Source: Branchiostoma floridae (lineage: Eukaryota; Chordata; Leptocardii; Amphioxiformes; Branchiostomatidae). From it: a stretch of DNA of 64,000 bases. The notes beneath the pieces were generated by a model. That model ran no database searches and was not told the origin of the DNA. It worked only from the letters and a program-made list of their open reading frames with translations. Below, one piece after another: positions 37,641-47,560 of this stretch. The position numbers were made by a program, and so were the translations under genes. Position 1 is the first letter of the stretch. Every line of letters starts with the position of its first letter. The stretch lies in NCBI RefSeq assembly GCF_000003815.2, contig NC_049982.1:12358043-12422042 (forward strand), read 5' to 3'.

Positions 37641-40474
37641 ATACAAAACTGACAGTAATAGACACTATCTTTACTCCTTAGTCATTTTTGTGAAAATTTG
37701 AAGGTCACAAGGTTAAATGCTTAATATGGATAATCCCTCTTTCCTGTAGTTAGCTTACAGGTCATAATGAGAAAATATGGACCAAGTTTGCCATAGTATT
37801 TATGTTGGTGCTTACAATCAGAATTGTGAAATTTACATACATGACTTACCAGGAGGTTGTTGCAGCAAATTAGCGTTTGCTAATCAGCCATCTTGGAGCC
37901 TGAGTGTGTTTTGTAGCCTGAGGCAACTGAAAACTTCATGGTAAAGAGCCAAAAACGTCAGAGGAGACACCAGGGACCCATTAGGAGCTGGGTGCCTCGG
38001 CGGAATGAAGGGGTGTTGCTCATGGATTTAGAATAAAAAAGGATGGTTCCCTAATTTGTCTGGAAGTTTACTCTACCTACTAAGTGACCACACTCTTTGG
38101 GTACCAATCTATATTTGGTAATGGAGCTATAAGCAGGGAGAAGGTTTGAGCCAGTAAAGCAAAATTACCCATGTCCGACTCCATGAATATGCTATGTGCT
38201 GATTTACTGAAGAGCAATTTTCCTGATTGACCAACATGCCTCTACTTTATCGCCATCAATACTGAACAAGCTGTGCACTGATGAACTATGTCTTGACTTG
38301 AAGTCTTGCCTAACGAGGTCCCTAGGCTTGCAAACAGGTGTGAAATAATCAAATACATGTACCTGCCAATTTTATATAATATGATAACTTTGTTGCAACT
38401 TAGGAAACATCTTTCCCAGCTTGATATGTATGTAACACATTTGTTGGTGTGTTTAGTTCCTGTGCAGATTTATGTAACAGTTTGTTTGGCACCTGTGGCT
38501 AGATGACTTTTCACAAGCCTTGTTCACTTAGCAAACTGTCAAAGGTAACAGCATGAGTCGTCTGGGGGAAGATTAACCGAATTATAGTGTTTAAGCCCAA
38601 GTAATATTGCAGCAGATTGGGATTGTGCAACCCATCTAAATAACCCTGAGGCTTGCATGGGTCCACACTGCATCCATACTGTATTCCACATGGAAATACA
38701 TGTATCAACCGGTACAACATTAGTCATGCCAGCCTATGAATTGGCCTTACAACTGCGCTGTCTATCAAAAAGTATGTATATGTGTGTGTCGGTGTAGAAC
38801 ACTATTTTACACAAATAAATCTGCCATCTGTTGATGCCAATAACAACATGCCAGTTTTCATCTAATCCTTCCAATATCTCTAATACTCCAGAGATCATAA
38901 TCACAGTATTTAATCCTCAGTAATTGGGACTCAGTCACCTCATGATAGATTATGTTTTCAAAATGATGTATATTGTCATCAGTGGAACAGCTGTGACTAA
39001 ATTGGTTGGAAGAAATGTGTCTCATTTTGAATTGTATGATAATCATTGCACATACAAATTGCATGTCTATTGTTCTTTGTGATGTATTTGTAAAGTAATG
39101 TAGTACAGTTGAAGTTAATATTGTGATAAACATGTTAGAGAGAACAGAATTCTCCTTACATGCGGATGCAGCTAACAATTTCCTGTGGAAACCACTACTT
39201 AGTAAACAATAGCACTAATAATGCTTATTTATATGCATCACTGTATGTCAGCATATAAACCAATCTGCATGTTGTAGATACATGTAAATTGTTATTGTGT
39301 TCTTGTCAAAACGGGTTCCAAGGCAAGCATTACATTTAGATTTAAATCACAAATTTAATCTTTTAAAAAGGTTTTTCCACATGCCTTAAAATGCCTTAAG
39401 AGTCAGCCAGTACTTTTCCTTTGGGCTAATATGATCCTGGTTGTGAAATGCAGCTTCTGACAATGACAGTGCAGTTTGATGAATCACAACATTTATCCTT
39501 TCGTATCAAAAAGACCTTTGGCTGGAAAATTGCTTTCCTTCAGGTACAATATCACGGTGCCGGTTTTAGGATTTTCAATCTTGTGTGCAGTCTCTGTAGC
39601 AGCTAAGGCGGGTGGTAAATTGATCGGGTTCTAAGGAGGAATCCAAGAAATTAGTCAAAGCGGTGTCCATGATTCATGTACCATTTGACTTCTTTGTTTA
39701 CAAATTTTCAACCTGGAGATGAACAAGCCTCTTTATCATTTCTAACAAGGTCCTTACATCTAATGGGCAGTCCATTCATTGTCTAGTTTTTCAGCAGCAG
39801 AAATAATCTGACAACTGCTGATCAATGTTAGGCTTGAGGGGTAGGATTGTTATAAGGGCTCAATATAAGGAGATCATTTTGTAGAATTTTTCCAGAGTAG
39901 GGAGAAACAAGCAAGGAAATTCTTTCCTCCGTCTCATGCTCAATATTTCCTCTCATTTCTCACCTCAGAAGAAAGAAGCCTCGACTTTGACTTAATTCAG
40001 TATGCAATATAGGCAATACAATGTGGGCACATCTAAGCCTCATCTTCTTGTTGTGACCAATGGGCAAGAAAGATACCACAAGAAGACATATAGATGTTAA
40101 CTTTCCGCCATTACTCATAGTGCTATTGCTGCTATCACCATTGTCTGGAGGTAATGAGGTGTGGCTATTGTTGTTGAAGCCCACAGGTGCCCAGACAGGT
40201 TAATAGCAGAATTTGTTTCAAAGGATGAGGGACAATGATCTTATCTCCCTGGTTTCTCACACTTTGTGGCTAGAAAGATGATTTTACTGTCGTCAGATCA
40301 TGATGCAATCAGTCAGTATAGGTCATTGCCTTAGCCTGGGCTATCAAGTCATCCACTTCGGCATTAATTGAAGTCTAGACAAAGTTAGGTCTCCTTTGCA
40401 TTTGAATATGTACTCTTCTAAGTCTTGGTTGTCTTGATACCAAGCTCGTGAGTAGAGGCTCTGAGTACTGTGTA
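37641..40474. other. non-genic unique DNA
   Basis: No gene recognised; the 106-codon minus frame at 38858-39178 has no domain signature. A slightly CpG-richer stretch at 39550-39650 has no defined motif set. Confidence 0.45.
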
Positions 40475-40894
40475 CAGTGGCAGTGGCGGGGATACAGGGG
40501 TGACCGCCCACTCTCCCTTTCCCAAATATATGTTGGGTCCCCCCCTCCCCCAAGAATTAAAGCTGAAACCCTTGTGTATTATTTTTTTTCAATGATGTAG
40601 ATTTTATTAAACCTATAGCTAGTCTACTGGCAGAATATACCCCTGAAACTGCAGGAAATTAGCCTGGGTACCATCCGGAAAGTAGTTTGCTCTGGCCTTC
40701 ATTTTATACTATATTCAGTGGCTTCTAGCTCTGAATGTGCCCCTCAAATGCAGGAAATTTTGAAAGATTTGAATATATTTTTGCGGCATTAACCTTAGTA
40801 AAACCATCACACCTTTGGCGATCCATGTGCTGAAAATTTTGTCAGCAAAAGTTACCCCCCCCCCCCCATATGAAATTTTTGGCCGCTGCCTCTG
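40475..40894. mobile_element. probable decayed DNA transposon with CAGTGGCAG-type ends
   Basis: Left end CAGTGGCAGTGGC (40475-40487); the right end in reverse complement reads CAGAGGCAGCGGC (40882-40894), 11 of 13 matching. C-rich tracts lie just inside both ends (about 40540-40550, and C13 at 40855-40867), an arrangement seen in some CAGTGGCGG-type hAT elements. The interior has a duplicated CCCCTGAAACTGCAGGAAATT / CCCCTCAAATGCAGGAAATT segment separated by a TAGCCTGGGTACCATCCGG word. An 8-bp CTCTGAGT direct repeat is near but does not abut the ends, so the boundaries are uncertain. Confidence 0.45.
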
Positions 40895-41139
40895 AGTGAG
40901 CTTTGAAGAACAAAGGAAATGGCTACGATTTAAAAAACAATGCACCGTTGAGTATGGTTGAGAGAAAGATTAAAGGTTTATTGTCCCACTATTCTTGTTT
41001 TTGCAGTGTCTGGCGCAGTCCCAGGAATGATGTGGGTTAGACGGCACCAGCACATATCATATCAGCACTTTGGCCATCACCTTTTTATTTGCTATTTTAC
41101 TATCTCATAAAAACCTTTTATTTCTCCCGCCAGACTAAA

Positions 41140-41300
41140 CGCGGATGTTGCTAACGATATAGACCTGATGCAACATTCTTCACATTGACGTCAAGACGTC
41201 AAGGGTCAGAACAGTATTAGATTTGGAAGGACCGATTTACAGTTGTCACCTGGCACGTCATTTCTTACAATGTGGTGATTCTATCTTGAGACCAAAGTTA
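41140..41300. promoter_or_regulatory. CRE-containing candidate regulatory block
   Basis: A perfect CRE palindrome TGACGTCA (41186-41193) is followed two bases later by GACGTCAA and then AGGGTCA, a nuclear-receptor half-site. CpG density is above that of the neighbours. No gene start is recognised nearby. Motif evidence only. Confidence 0.3.
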
Positions 41301-42620
41301 TGAGGTGGCTTCGAAGGATGAACTTCCTGTGGAACTAGGTCAGTTTGATCATCACATAACATCACGTAATTGAACACGCACTGGATGCCCCAAACTGCTT
41401 CTGCACTTGGCTTGTACACAAATGGACAGATGGTTAGCTATCAGTGGGGCAGGCTAATGCAGTTTCCTTTCATTTTGTATATTGCTGCCAGTATTGACAA
41501 TGGTTGTATATGGTGGTCAGATTTACCATGGCTAAGTACCTGCACTCTGACTTGCAAAATATACTAGTGTGCCAGTGTGAAGTTTGATACTCAAATACCT
41601 ATAAATTTCCAGAGTTCGAAGAAGAGACACTAGTTTGAAAGGACAAGATACCATTCTCAAGCAAGAATGTTGTTGGTGTTTTACTCTGTTAAAGGTCAGG
41701 GCCTGACCAAGAATGATAGTACCAGAGGGCTAAGGATACCCGTGTGTCCTATAATGCATATTTATTGAATGTACTTTGAGCTGTGAGCAAGAAGGGAATA
41801 CAGTGAGAGGGTTGAGGATGCTAATGATACAGCTGTGTATTCAAATCAAGGTGTCATGTTCATGCCTTATAAACCATATTTAGTGCTTTTTTTATTTTAT
41901 ACCAGATTGTGTTGCCACCTTATGCTTCTTATGACTTGTATATCATATCTAGTGCTACTGCTAGATTGTTTAAGACCTCCTGTGTTGTCAACTAATGTTC
42001 CTCCTTCTCCAGACCAGCCCTAATGAGAATTTAACTCTCCCTGCTGTCTGCTGCTGTAACAAAGACGGATTTGGTTGTCTGTATAGGCCTGTAACAAAGA
42101 GAAGGTTAATGGAAACTGATTATGGTGCCTGTGTTGTGGCAATGCTGTACTTTGTTTCACTCTGAGTCAGCACAATTGTTAATGTGAACGTGTTTTGAAT
42201 GTCAAATTTATTGCAAGGTATTGTCTACTCTAGACTTATCCTCACTTCACCCCCGAGTCACTGAACAGTTTTGATCTGTATTGTCAATCTGAACATTGCA
42301 GGGGCAATTACATAATTGGTTCTTATTTAAGCAATCTACCTATTTAACATTGATGTATCCCAAACTTAAGCCAGTTTGGCTGATGTCACCAATATCATCA
42401 ATAATGGAGGAGTCATTGCAAGTAGGAACATAAATATAAAACCCTTAAGTCAGATAACCATTCCTTTCCATCACCAGTATCTGAACAGTAAATCAATATA
42501 GCTGATAAACCAGGAAAGGGAAAATTGTGCCGAGAATGACAAGGTGGAATATAAGGCTTGGTATTGATTATTCATGGTCGAATATGTCAAAAGAACCCAA
42601 TACTGACCTTGAAGACTTCT
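41301..42620. other. non-genic unique DNA
   Basis: No gene, RNA or repeat boundary recognised. Confidence 0.45.
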
Positions 42621-42710
42621 TGTGTGTATTGGCTTGGACATTTGTGCTTCTGTATTTGAGTGTAAACAATGTAACTGCAGTGGAAACAGAAGTCAGTAGG
42701 TGGCACTGTG
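42621..42710 (+). repeat. uninterrupted copy of a 90-bp repeat
   Basis: Starts TGTGTGTATTGGCTTGGACA and ends AGTAGGTGGCACTGTG. It aligns at about 93% (84 of 90) to three separated pieces at 43325-43354, 44360-44384 and 45269-45303, and so acts as the empty-site reference that defines two later insertions there. It contains TCAGTAGGTGGCAC (42693-42706), matching the CTCF core consensus CCASYAGRKGGCRS at 13 of 14 positions. No reading of protein function. Confidence 0.85.
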
Positions 42711-43294
42711 AAACTGACTTTTGGTTATGCATCATCCATACTTCATATGACGGCATATTGGGTTAGTTTGTTAACAGACACCACTGTTTAAACAGTATAC
42801 AAAAAAGTATAATCTCAACGTGTCCATTTTGTACAATTTCAAAGTTAATTTATTTTCTACTTGAAAGGTCAAGAAACGTCAGTCTATAATGTCAGTCAAC
42901 AAAATTTCTAAGCATTTATTACAATTTGAAGACTTTTTGTATTTTGAGGCACTAGCTTGATGGGTTGAGAAATGAGAAAACAGCATGTTGCTATGTAGAA
43001 TGGTTTTGCTGCATGAGAATTAAGTGTTAAGGACTAGATTGTACTTGAGTCCTGCGCAGTGATAGTCTAGTGTACTTACCTGCAGTTTGTATTGTCATCA
43101 GTAGGGGTCAGTATTGCACAGAGTAATAATGGTGTTTGCATTTCTCAATCTTTAATACTGGATGAAGCTTCTTAATGGAAGGAAATGGGCAAAAATCTGA
43201 TGTGATTGCAGTATAATAACATCATTGTAGGAACATTGTGTCAATACCAGGAGCAAAGCCATTGGGATATGGGTAACTTTAGATAAGATGGCAT

Positions 43295-43311
43295 TTCAGT
43301 ACCAGGGACAG
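43295..43311 (+). promoter_or_regulatory. RE1-like motif, 16 of 17
   Basis: TTCAGTACCAGGGACAG differs from the REST consensus only by T at position 6. It overlaps the left 16-bp direct repeat flanking the interrupted 90-bp repeat. Motif match only. Confidence 0.3.
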
Positions 43312-43358
43312 ATCCTATACAGGGTGTGTGTGTTGGCTTAGACTTTTCTGCTTCTTTG

Positions 43359-43387
43359 TTTTTATTTATTTATTTATTTATTTATTA
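43359..43387 (+). repeat. TTTA microsatellite, retroposon tail
   Basis: About seven TTTA units. On the minus strand this is the 3' TAAA tail of the element at 43359-44352. Confidence 0.9.
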
Positions 43388-44352
43388 GGATTCTCCATAT
43401 ACGATGACAATGGAGGGTACGGCGAAACAGGTGTCAAAGGTCACCTCTTCAAAGCCGCCATACACACATGTTCGCACATGTTTACACACGGTGGGGTTAT
43501 ACCGCCCCTTACGGGGTGACATACCCTTTTGTTTGGCTAATTACAAGATGGGGATCACCAGGTCTCCCGTCAGGGTGATTTGAAGTGAATCACCAACTCC
43601 AGAAAGAAGGGTTTGCTCCATCTTACACCGCACCATCGCACATGTGGGGGTTCTTTAACGTGCATGGGGTGTGACTCTCCCCATACATGGGACCTCCATT
43701 TAACGTCCTATCCGAGGGACGGCCCTAGCCGAAGCTAGGTACTAATTTTCACCTGAGTATAGTGAGGAAAGCGGTGTAAAGGGCATTCGCAAGTCATTCA
43801 ATATTCAGCCTCTAAACAATGGTTCCCTATACAAAAAAGAGGAGAAAGAAACTGTTAATAACTCAACTTTCTGACGTTACTGGCACACAAACATACCCTC
43901 ATATGAAAGCCCGACATCTCAGCTATCCGAAAAACCACATTTCGCCAAGTATCTAACGGTGAAACTTCCGGGAAACTGAAAAATTGACCCCTGACCTCAA
44001 AACCGCACCACAACCCAGTGAGAAGGCCATGTGCTAGGACAAAATAGTCCCAACTTTATACCCCTCAGCAACCACAAAAACTCAGCTTTTTGGCCCTAAT
44101 CATAAAGTAGAAACCCTCCCCTGTCACACCCACCTCAAAACTGCCAGGATTTCTACCCATTTGACCAGGAAAAAAATCTTGAAGTTTTAGGCCCTGAACT
44201 ATATTCCACCACCATCAATTTGCATGGCGGATTGACCTGCGGATCCCCTAAAGTGCCTTTCCCAAGGGCACAAGATCGGTGACACGCAGTCGGATTTGAA
44301 CCCTCGGTCACGAGGCACAAATGCCGCCGCTGCACCATGCGACTTCACCAAG
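43359..44352 (-). mobile_element. tRNA-headed retroposon (SINE-like) with TTTA tail
   Basis: On the minus strand the head has an A-box-like TGGTGCAGCGG (44337 to 44327) and a B box GGTTCAAATCC (44302 to 44292) at tRNA-like spacing, followed by CTTGTGCCCTTGGGAAAGGC. After an unrelated or unexplained segment of about 430 bases (43800-44235) come CTTTACACCGCTTTCCTCAC, CCCTCGGATAGGACGTTAAA, TGGAGGTCCC and CACGTTAAAGAACCC. The element ends in a TAAA-type tail (43359-43387). A length near 1 kb is long for a SINE, so the middle may be a later insertion. Related copies are at 15690-15960 and 46204-46315, both in the same orientation. It sits inside the 90-bp repeat; no clear target duplication survives. 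Confidence 0.75.
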
Positions 44353-44384
44353 TGTGGTGTGTATTTGAGTGTAAACAATGTAAC

Positions 44385-45264
44385 ATGCATTGGCATAATA
44401 CCGGCCGTAAGACTTATACCGGCCGATAAAAAATAATGGAATTTAAAGAGATCTACACATGCAACAATAGTTATTTCTGAGGTATGCACACTTCAGACAT
44501 CTAGATGTCCAATACATCATTTACAAAGCATCGATTACAATGCATTCGAAGACAACAAGGCGAAAAGTTTTCAGTATCTTTTTCGGGACAGGCAGCTCGT
44601 CGTGGGACGAACACACCGTCACATTCATTGCCAGATTTGTAGATCATAATTACACATGCTCACGGCACAAGACGAACATGATTCAACAGCAATCTTGAAT
44701 TTCTGTTGGTGACCTACAACTCATGTAAAAGTGTGAAGAACCGTTGCATAATAGCCCGGATCTACGGCTGAATGGGCAAAATTGAACGTACGCAGCCATT
44801 TTCCCGCCATTTTTATATCTACACTAGCAGTAAAGTGTTACGTCACAGCGGTTGTGACGGACAAAAGTTAAATGAAAATTCTTGACAGTATACGTCCGTT
44901 TTCTCATGACATTTTGTATGCTCATGCAGGTTTATGTTTTATGCATTTACTAACCGAAAAGGAAGGAACATGGAGGATGTATAAAGGTACATAGCGACAG
45001 TTAATTGTGCCCTGTTTCTTCCGGCCGGTATTTTTTACCCCCTCCCAACCACACGCCCGTTCGCCGTGTAATTCCGCGGCGTGTTACAATTACGATATTA
45101 CGCTTTTAGCAGGACAAGAGTGGCAGAAAAGTTACACAGAAGAAGTGGCAAGGGTAAGCTATAACAGCAACATGTAACTGGAGAAAATGATGCGTTGACA
45201 ATTTGTCAAATCAGTATGGCTAGAGAAATCGTCATAAACGTGCCGGTATTATGATAATAGATGT
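44385..45264. mobile_element. 0.88-kb inverted-repeat DNA element
   Basis: The ends share a perfect 12-bp inverted core CATAATACCGGC (44394-44405) / GCCGGTATTATG (45242-45253), with weaker pairing outward to 18 of 22. TAAC at 44381-44384 and 45265-45268 flanks it; alignment to the uninterrupted repeat at 42621 shows one TAAC at the empty site, so a 4-bp duplication is likely (a worn TTAA-type site is an alternative). Sub-terminal ATACCGGCCG words recur near both ends. The interior is CpG-richer than the surroundings, has a palindrome CGTCACA-GCGGT-TGTGACG (44841-44859) and no coding frame of note. The superfamily is not assigned. Confidence 0.8.
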
Positions 45265-45473
45265 TAACTGTAGTGGGAACAGAAGTCAGTAGGTGGCACT
45301 GTGGACACAGATCCTATACAGGATCTGTACCTGCCTTTCCTGTACAGGACTTTCACCATGTTGGATTACAGCATACATGTACGTCTGCAAAACACTTGAA
45401 GATGCCATTGCATGATACAATTGACTGCCAACATGGTGGCCAGCATTCAAATTATAATTAGTATGACATCAAT

Positions 45474-45804
45474 CAGGGCTCAAAATACTGGGTGCATGTG
45501 CACCCAGGTGCACCCAAAATTGAAGCTGTGCACCCAATTATTTTCTGTGGGTGCACAGGTTGCACACAAATATTTTCTTATGTTTATGTATGTAAAGATA
45601 TCAAAGTATACTAGTAATCATATTCTTGAATCTAAGTGTTGGAAAGATAATAAAAATGTCTGTCATGGTACTTATTTAAGAATTTGATAGCTTGTAACTA
45701 AGTTTTATTATTAGGCTATTACTTAGATTTAAGTGGTGCACCCAAACATTTTTTTGGTGCACCCAATTTTTTAAGCTAATCCCAAAAATGAATTTCGAGC
45801 CCTG
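45474..45804 (+). mobile_element. GTGCAC-repeat hAT-like MITE, copy 3
   Basis: Starts CAGGGCTCAAAATACTGGG and ends AATTTCGAGCCCTG; it closely follows 19547-19901 with small deletions near the right end. TCAAT abuts both ends (45469-45473, 45805-45809), a possible worn target duplication. GTGCAC words are dense in both outer thirds. Confidence 0.85.
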
Positions 45805-45834
45805 TCAATGAAAAGGTATGTGGTTAAGACCATT

Positions 45835-45851
45835 TTCAGCACCATGGACAG
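45835..45851 (+). promoter_or_regulatory. RE1/NRSE-like motif, full match
   Basis: TTCAGCACCATGGACAG matches the REST consensus at 17 of 17 positions and is identical to the site at 33622, though the wider flanks differ. It lies 31 bases right of the GTGCAC MITE end. A partner site follows at 45894. Confidence 0.45.
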
Positions 45852-45893
45852 GACAGTTGCTCAGGTAGTTTGTGATTAAGGATTTGATTACAT

Positions 45894-45910
45894 TTTAGCA
45901 CCATGGAAAG
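45894..45910 (+). promoter_or_regulatory. second RE1-like motif, 16 of 17
   Basis: TTTAGCACCATGGAAAG, 59 bases after the full match and in the same orientation. The flanks (CATTTT before, GGACA after) also resemble those of the first, so the pair may come from a short local duplication. Confidence 0.35.
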
Positions 45911-46203
45911 GACATTGACACATTGCAGATACGGTTTTTGTACAGTTCAGTTATGACATGTTATCAGTAGATGGGAGAGTAGTACTGTTGCTCTTTGCTG
46001 GTAAGCTTCTTTTCATTTCCATTTCTTGCAATACATGTACTATGGTGGTAAGGTATTAGAAAGGTCTTGATATCATGTATGGCTAAGTTCGTAAATGCCC
46101 AGGAAATGGGTGGCAATGTTGCATTGTTATGATTCAAAGTTACTGAGACGTTTACTGTTACTGTTGCAGTGTTTTTCTTTGAAGCCAAATATAGGACATC
46201 AAT

Positions 46204-46315
46204 TTTGTCTTATTTGTTTATTTGGATTTATCACAGAGTGAAGGATAGGGCAAAACAGGTGCAAAATGCACCTTTGAAGGCTGCCCTCCTGCACATAAAA
46301 AACACATACATGGCA
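46204..46315 (-). mobile_element. 3' fragment of the tRNA-headed retroposon family
   Basis: GTTTATTTGGATTTATCAC, then GGGCAAAACAGGTGCAAAAT, then GCACCTTTGAAGGCTGCC parallels 43380-43470 (TTTATTAGGATTCTCCATAT, then GGCGAAACAGGTGTCAAAGG, then TCACCTCTTCAAAGCCGCC). Truncated before the conserved GGATAGGACGTTAAA module. Same orientation as the other two copies. Confidence 0.6.
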
Positions 46316-47229
46316 CAACATAGACTATACAGTAATATATACAATAGTAGCATCATTATCAAAATATACATTCGTAACTAACATTAAGCAAAATGATGGA
46401 ACAATGACACTTAATGATTTGAATGGATATGATTGCATTTGCAGCAAAAGTGTCCATCTGTAGTTTGCAATATTTTCAGTAGGTGGCATTACTGTGCTAT
46501 CTTTGTAGCATCAATGTTCTTGTTTGGCTTATTCAACAGAGATAGCATTACCGTTTACCACTTGTGGTCTTTCTGAAGGATAGCCTGTATTTGTGAAAAC
46601 AGCAGAAAATGTCTCATACAAAATGTATACAGTCCATCACATTTTATATCAGCAAATCTTGATCATAGAGACACATGAAAGAGGATTGGATTGCTATTGA
46701 TTATTGGTTTTCCAAGGTAGCACTCAATATTAGAAGAGGTATTCATAAAATTTCATTATATAATGATATCTGTCTTTTACAAATGATGAAAAAAAAACCT
46801 TTCGTTGGCAATGTCCACCGTGAGTAAGTCTTGTACACATGTAAGGGTAATTCAAACTTTTAACAAGATAGTCTTTACAAATATAATCCTCCTTATCATT
46901 AAATTATGCTTTAATTGACTGATGCATTAGTTTTCAAATTTAGTTCTGAAAAAATTGAGGAAATTTAGATAATGGAAGTTTTGTTTGTGTACCGTTATAT
47001 AGTTGGTGTATGTAGTTTTTACCTTGTTCATTTTCAAGCCCTCATAAATATGTTGTGTTCATCATCAACGCTAAAGCATGTAGACTTTCCGCTGTGGAAT
47101 CTATGTCACATCTGATGTATGGTACCAATAATGATGGAGTCATGTCTGAGCATAGCAAATGCTCATAATGAGCCGACTCCTTTATTATCGCCAGTAAATT
47201 TTTGTTGATAATGCACCAAACTGCCGACC
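46316..47229. other. non-genic DNA with a degenerate CTCF-like word
   Basis: No gene. TCAGTAGGTGGCAT at 46476-46489 resembles the CTCF-like motif of the 90-bp repeat; the surrounding similarity is weak. Confidence 0.4.
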
Positions 47230-47560
47230 GTAATACACTGGGCTATCACATTCATCTCGCGCAGACGGTGCACTGGGCAAGTCGGCGGGCAATTGAAAGC
47301 GTGGCCGAGATTAATCGGGACACGGTAGTTACAAGCCAACTGACAAGGTAGTTCAATCGTGAGCAGGGTCGGAGCAGCTCCGGCCGACCTTTGCGTCCAC
47401 CTGGGAGCAATCCATCTGAAGTGTTTAATTCCGTCATGTCAGGACTGACAGCGGAGCGATGGGGGCTTAGGGCAGTCAAACACGACTCATGGAGGGAGGA
47501 TTAGGCCCCCGGGATGCAGCTGCGCGATTCTCGGCAACTGGATTCACCACACGCAATCCT
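47230..47560. promoter_or_regulatory. CpG-rich island-like block
   Basis: Roughly 30 CpGs by eye in about 330 bases, in an otherwise CpG-poor window. It contains GAGATTAATCGGGACACGG, GTGTTTAATTCCGTCATG and GGAGCAGCTCCGGCCGACC. Open frames exist on both strands (47252-47479 minus, 75 codons), as expected of GC-rich DNA, with no recognised domain. It could be an unmethylated promoter or first exon, a conserved enhancer, or an unrecognised repeat. Confidence 0.35.

Larger units (their letters stand above)
43308..45322 (+). repeat. interrupted 90-bp repeat bracketed by a 16-bp direct repeat
   Basis: ACAGATCCTATACAGG occurs at 43308-43323 and 45307-45322, immediately outside the first and last pieces of the second 90-bp repeat copy (43325-43354, 44360-44384, 45269-45303). 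A 16-base duplication fits target-primed retroposition of the 90-bp unit before the two insertions that now split it. The third piece keeps a CTCF-like TCAGTAGGTGGCAC at 45286-45299. The direct repeat and alignment are seen directly; the order of events is inferred. Confidence 0.75.

Noticed and set aside
42527-42766. 79-codon plus frame and its antisense frame over the 90-bp repeat
   Set aside because: Overlaps an interspersed repeat; the second copy of the repeat does not preserve the frame.
44292-44337. Possible tRNA gene on the minus strand
   Set aside because: A and B boxes are present, but the sequence does not fold into a full cloverleaf and continues into a retroposon body with a TAAA tail; it is a SINE-type head.
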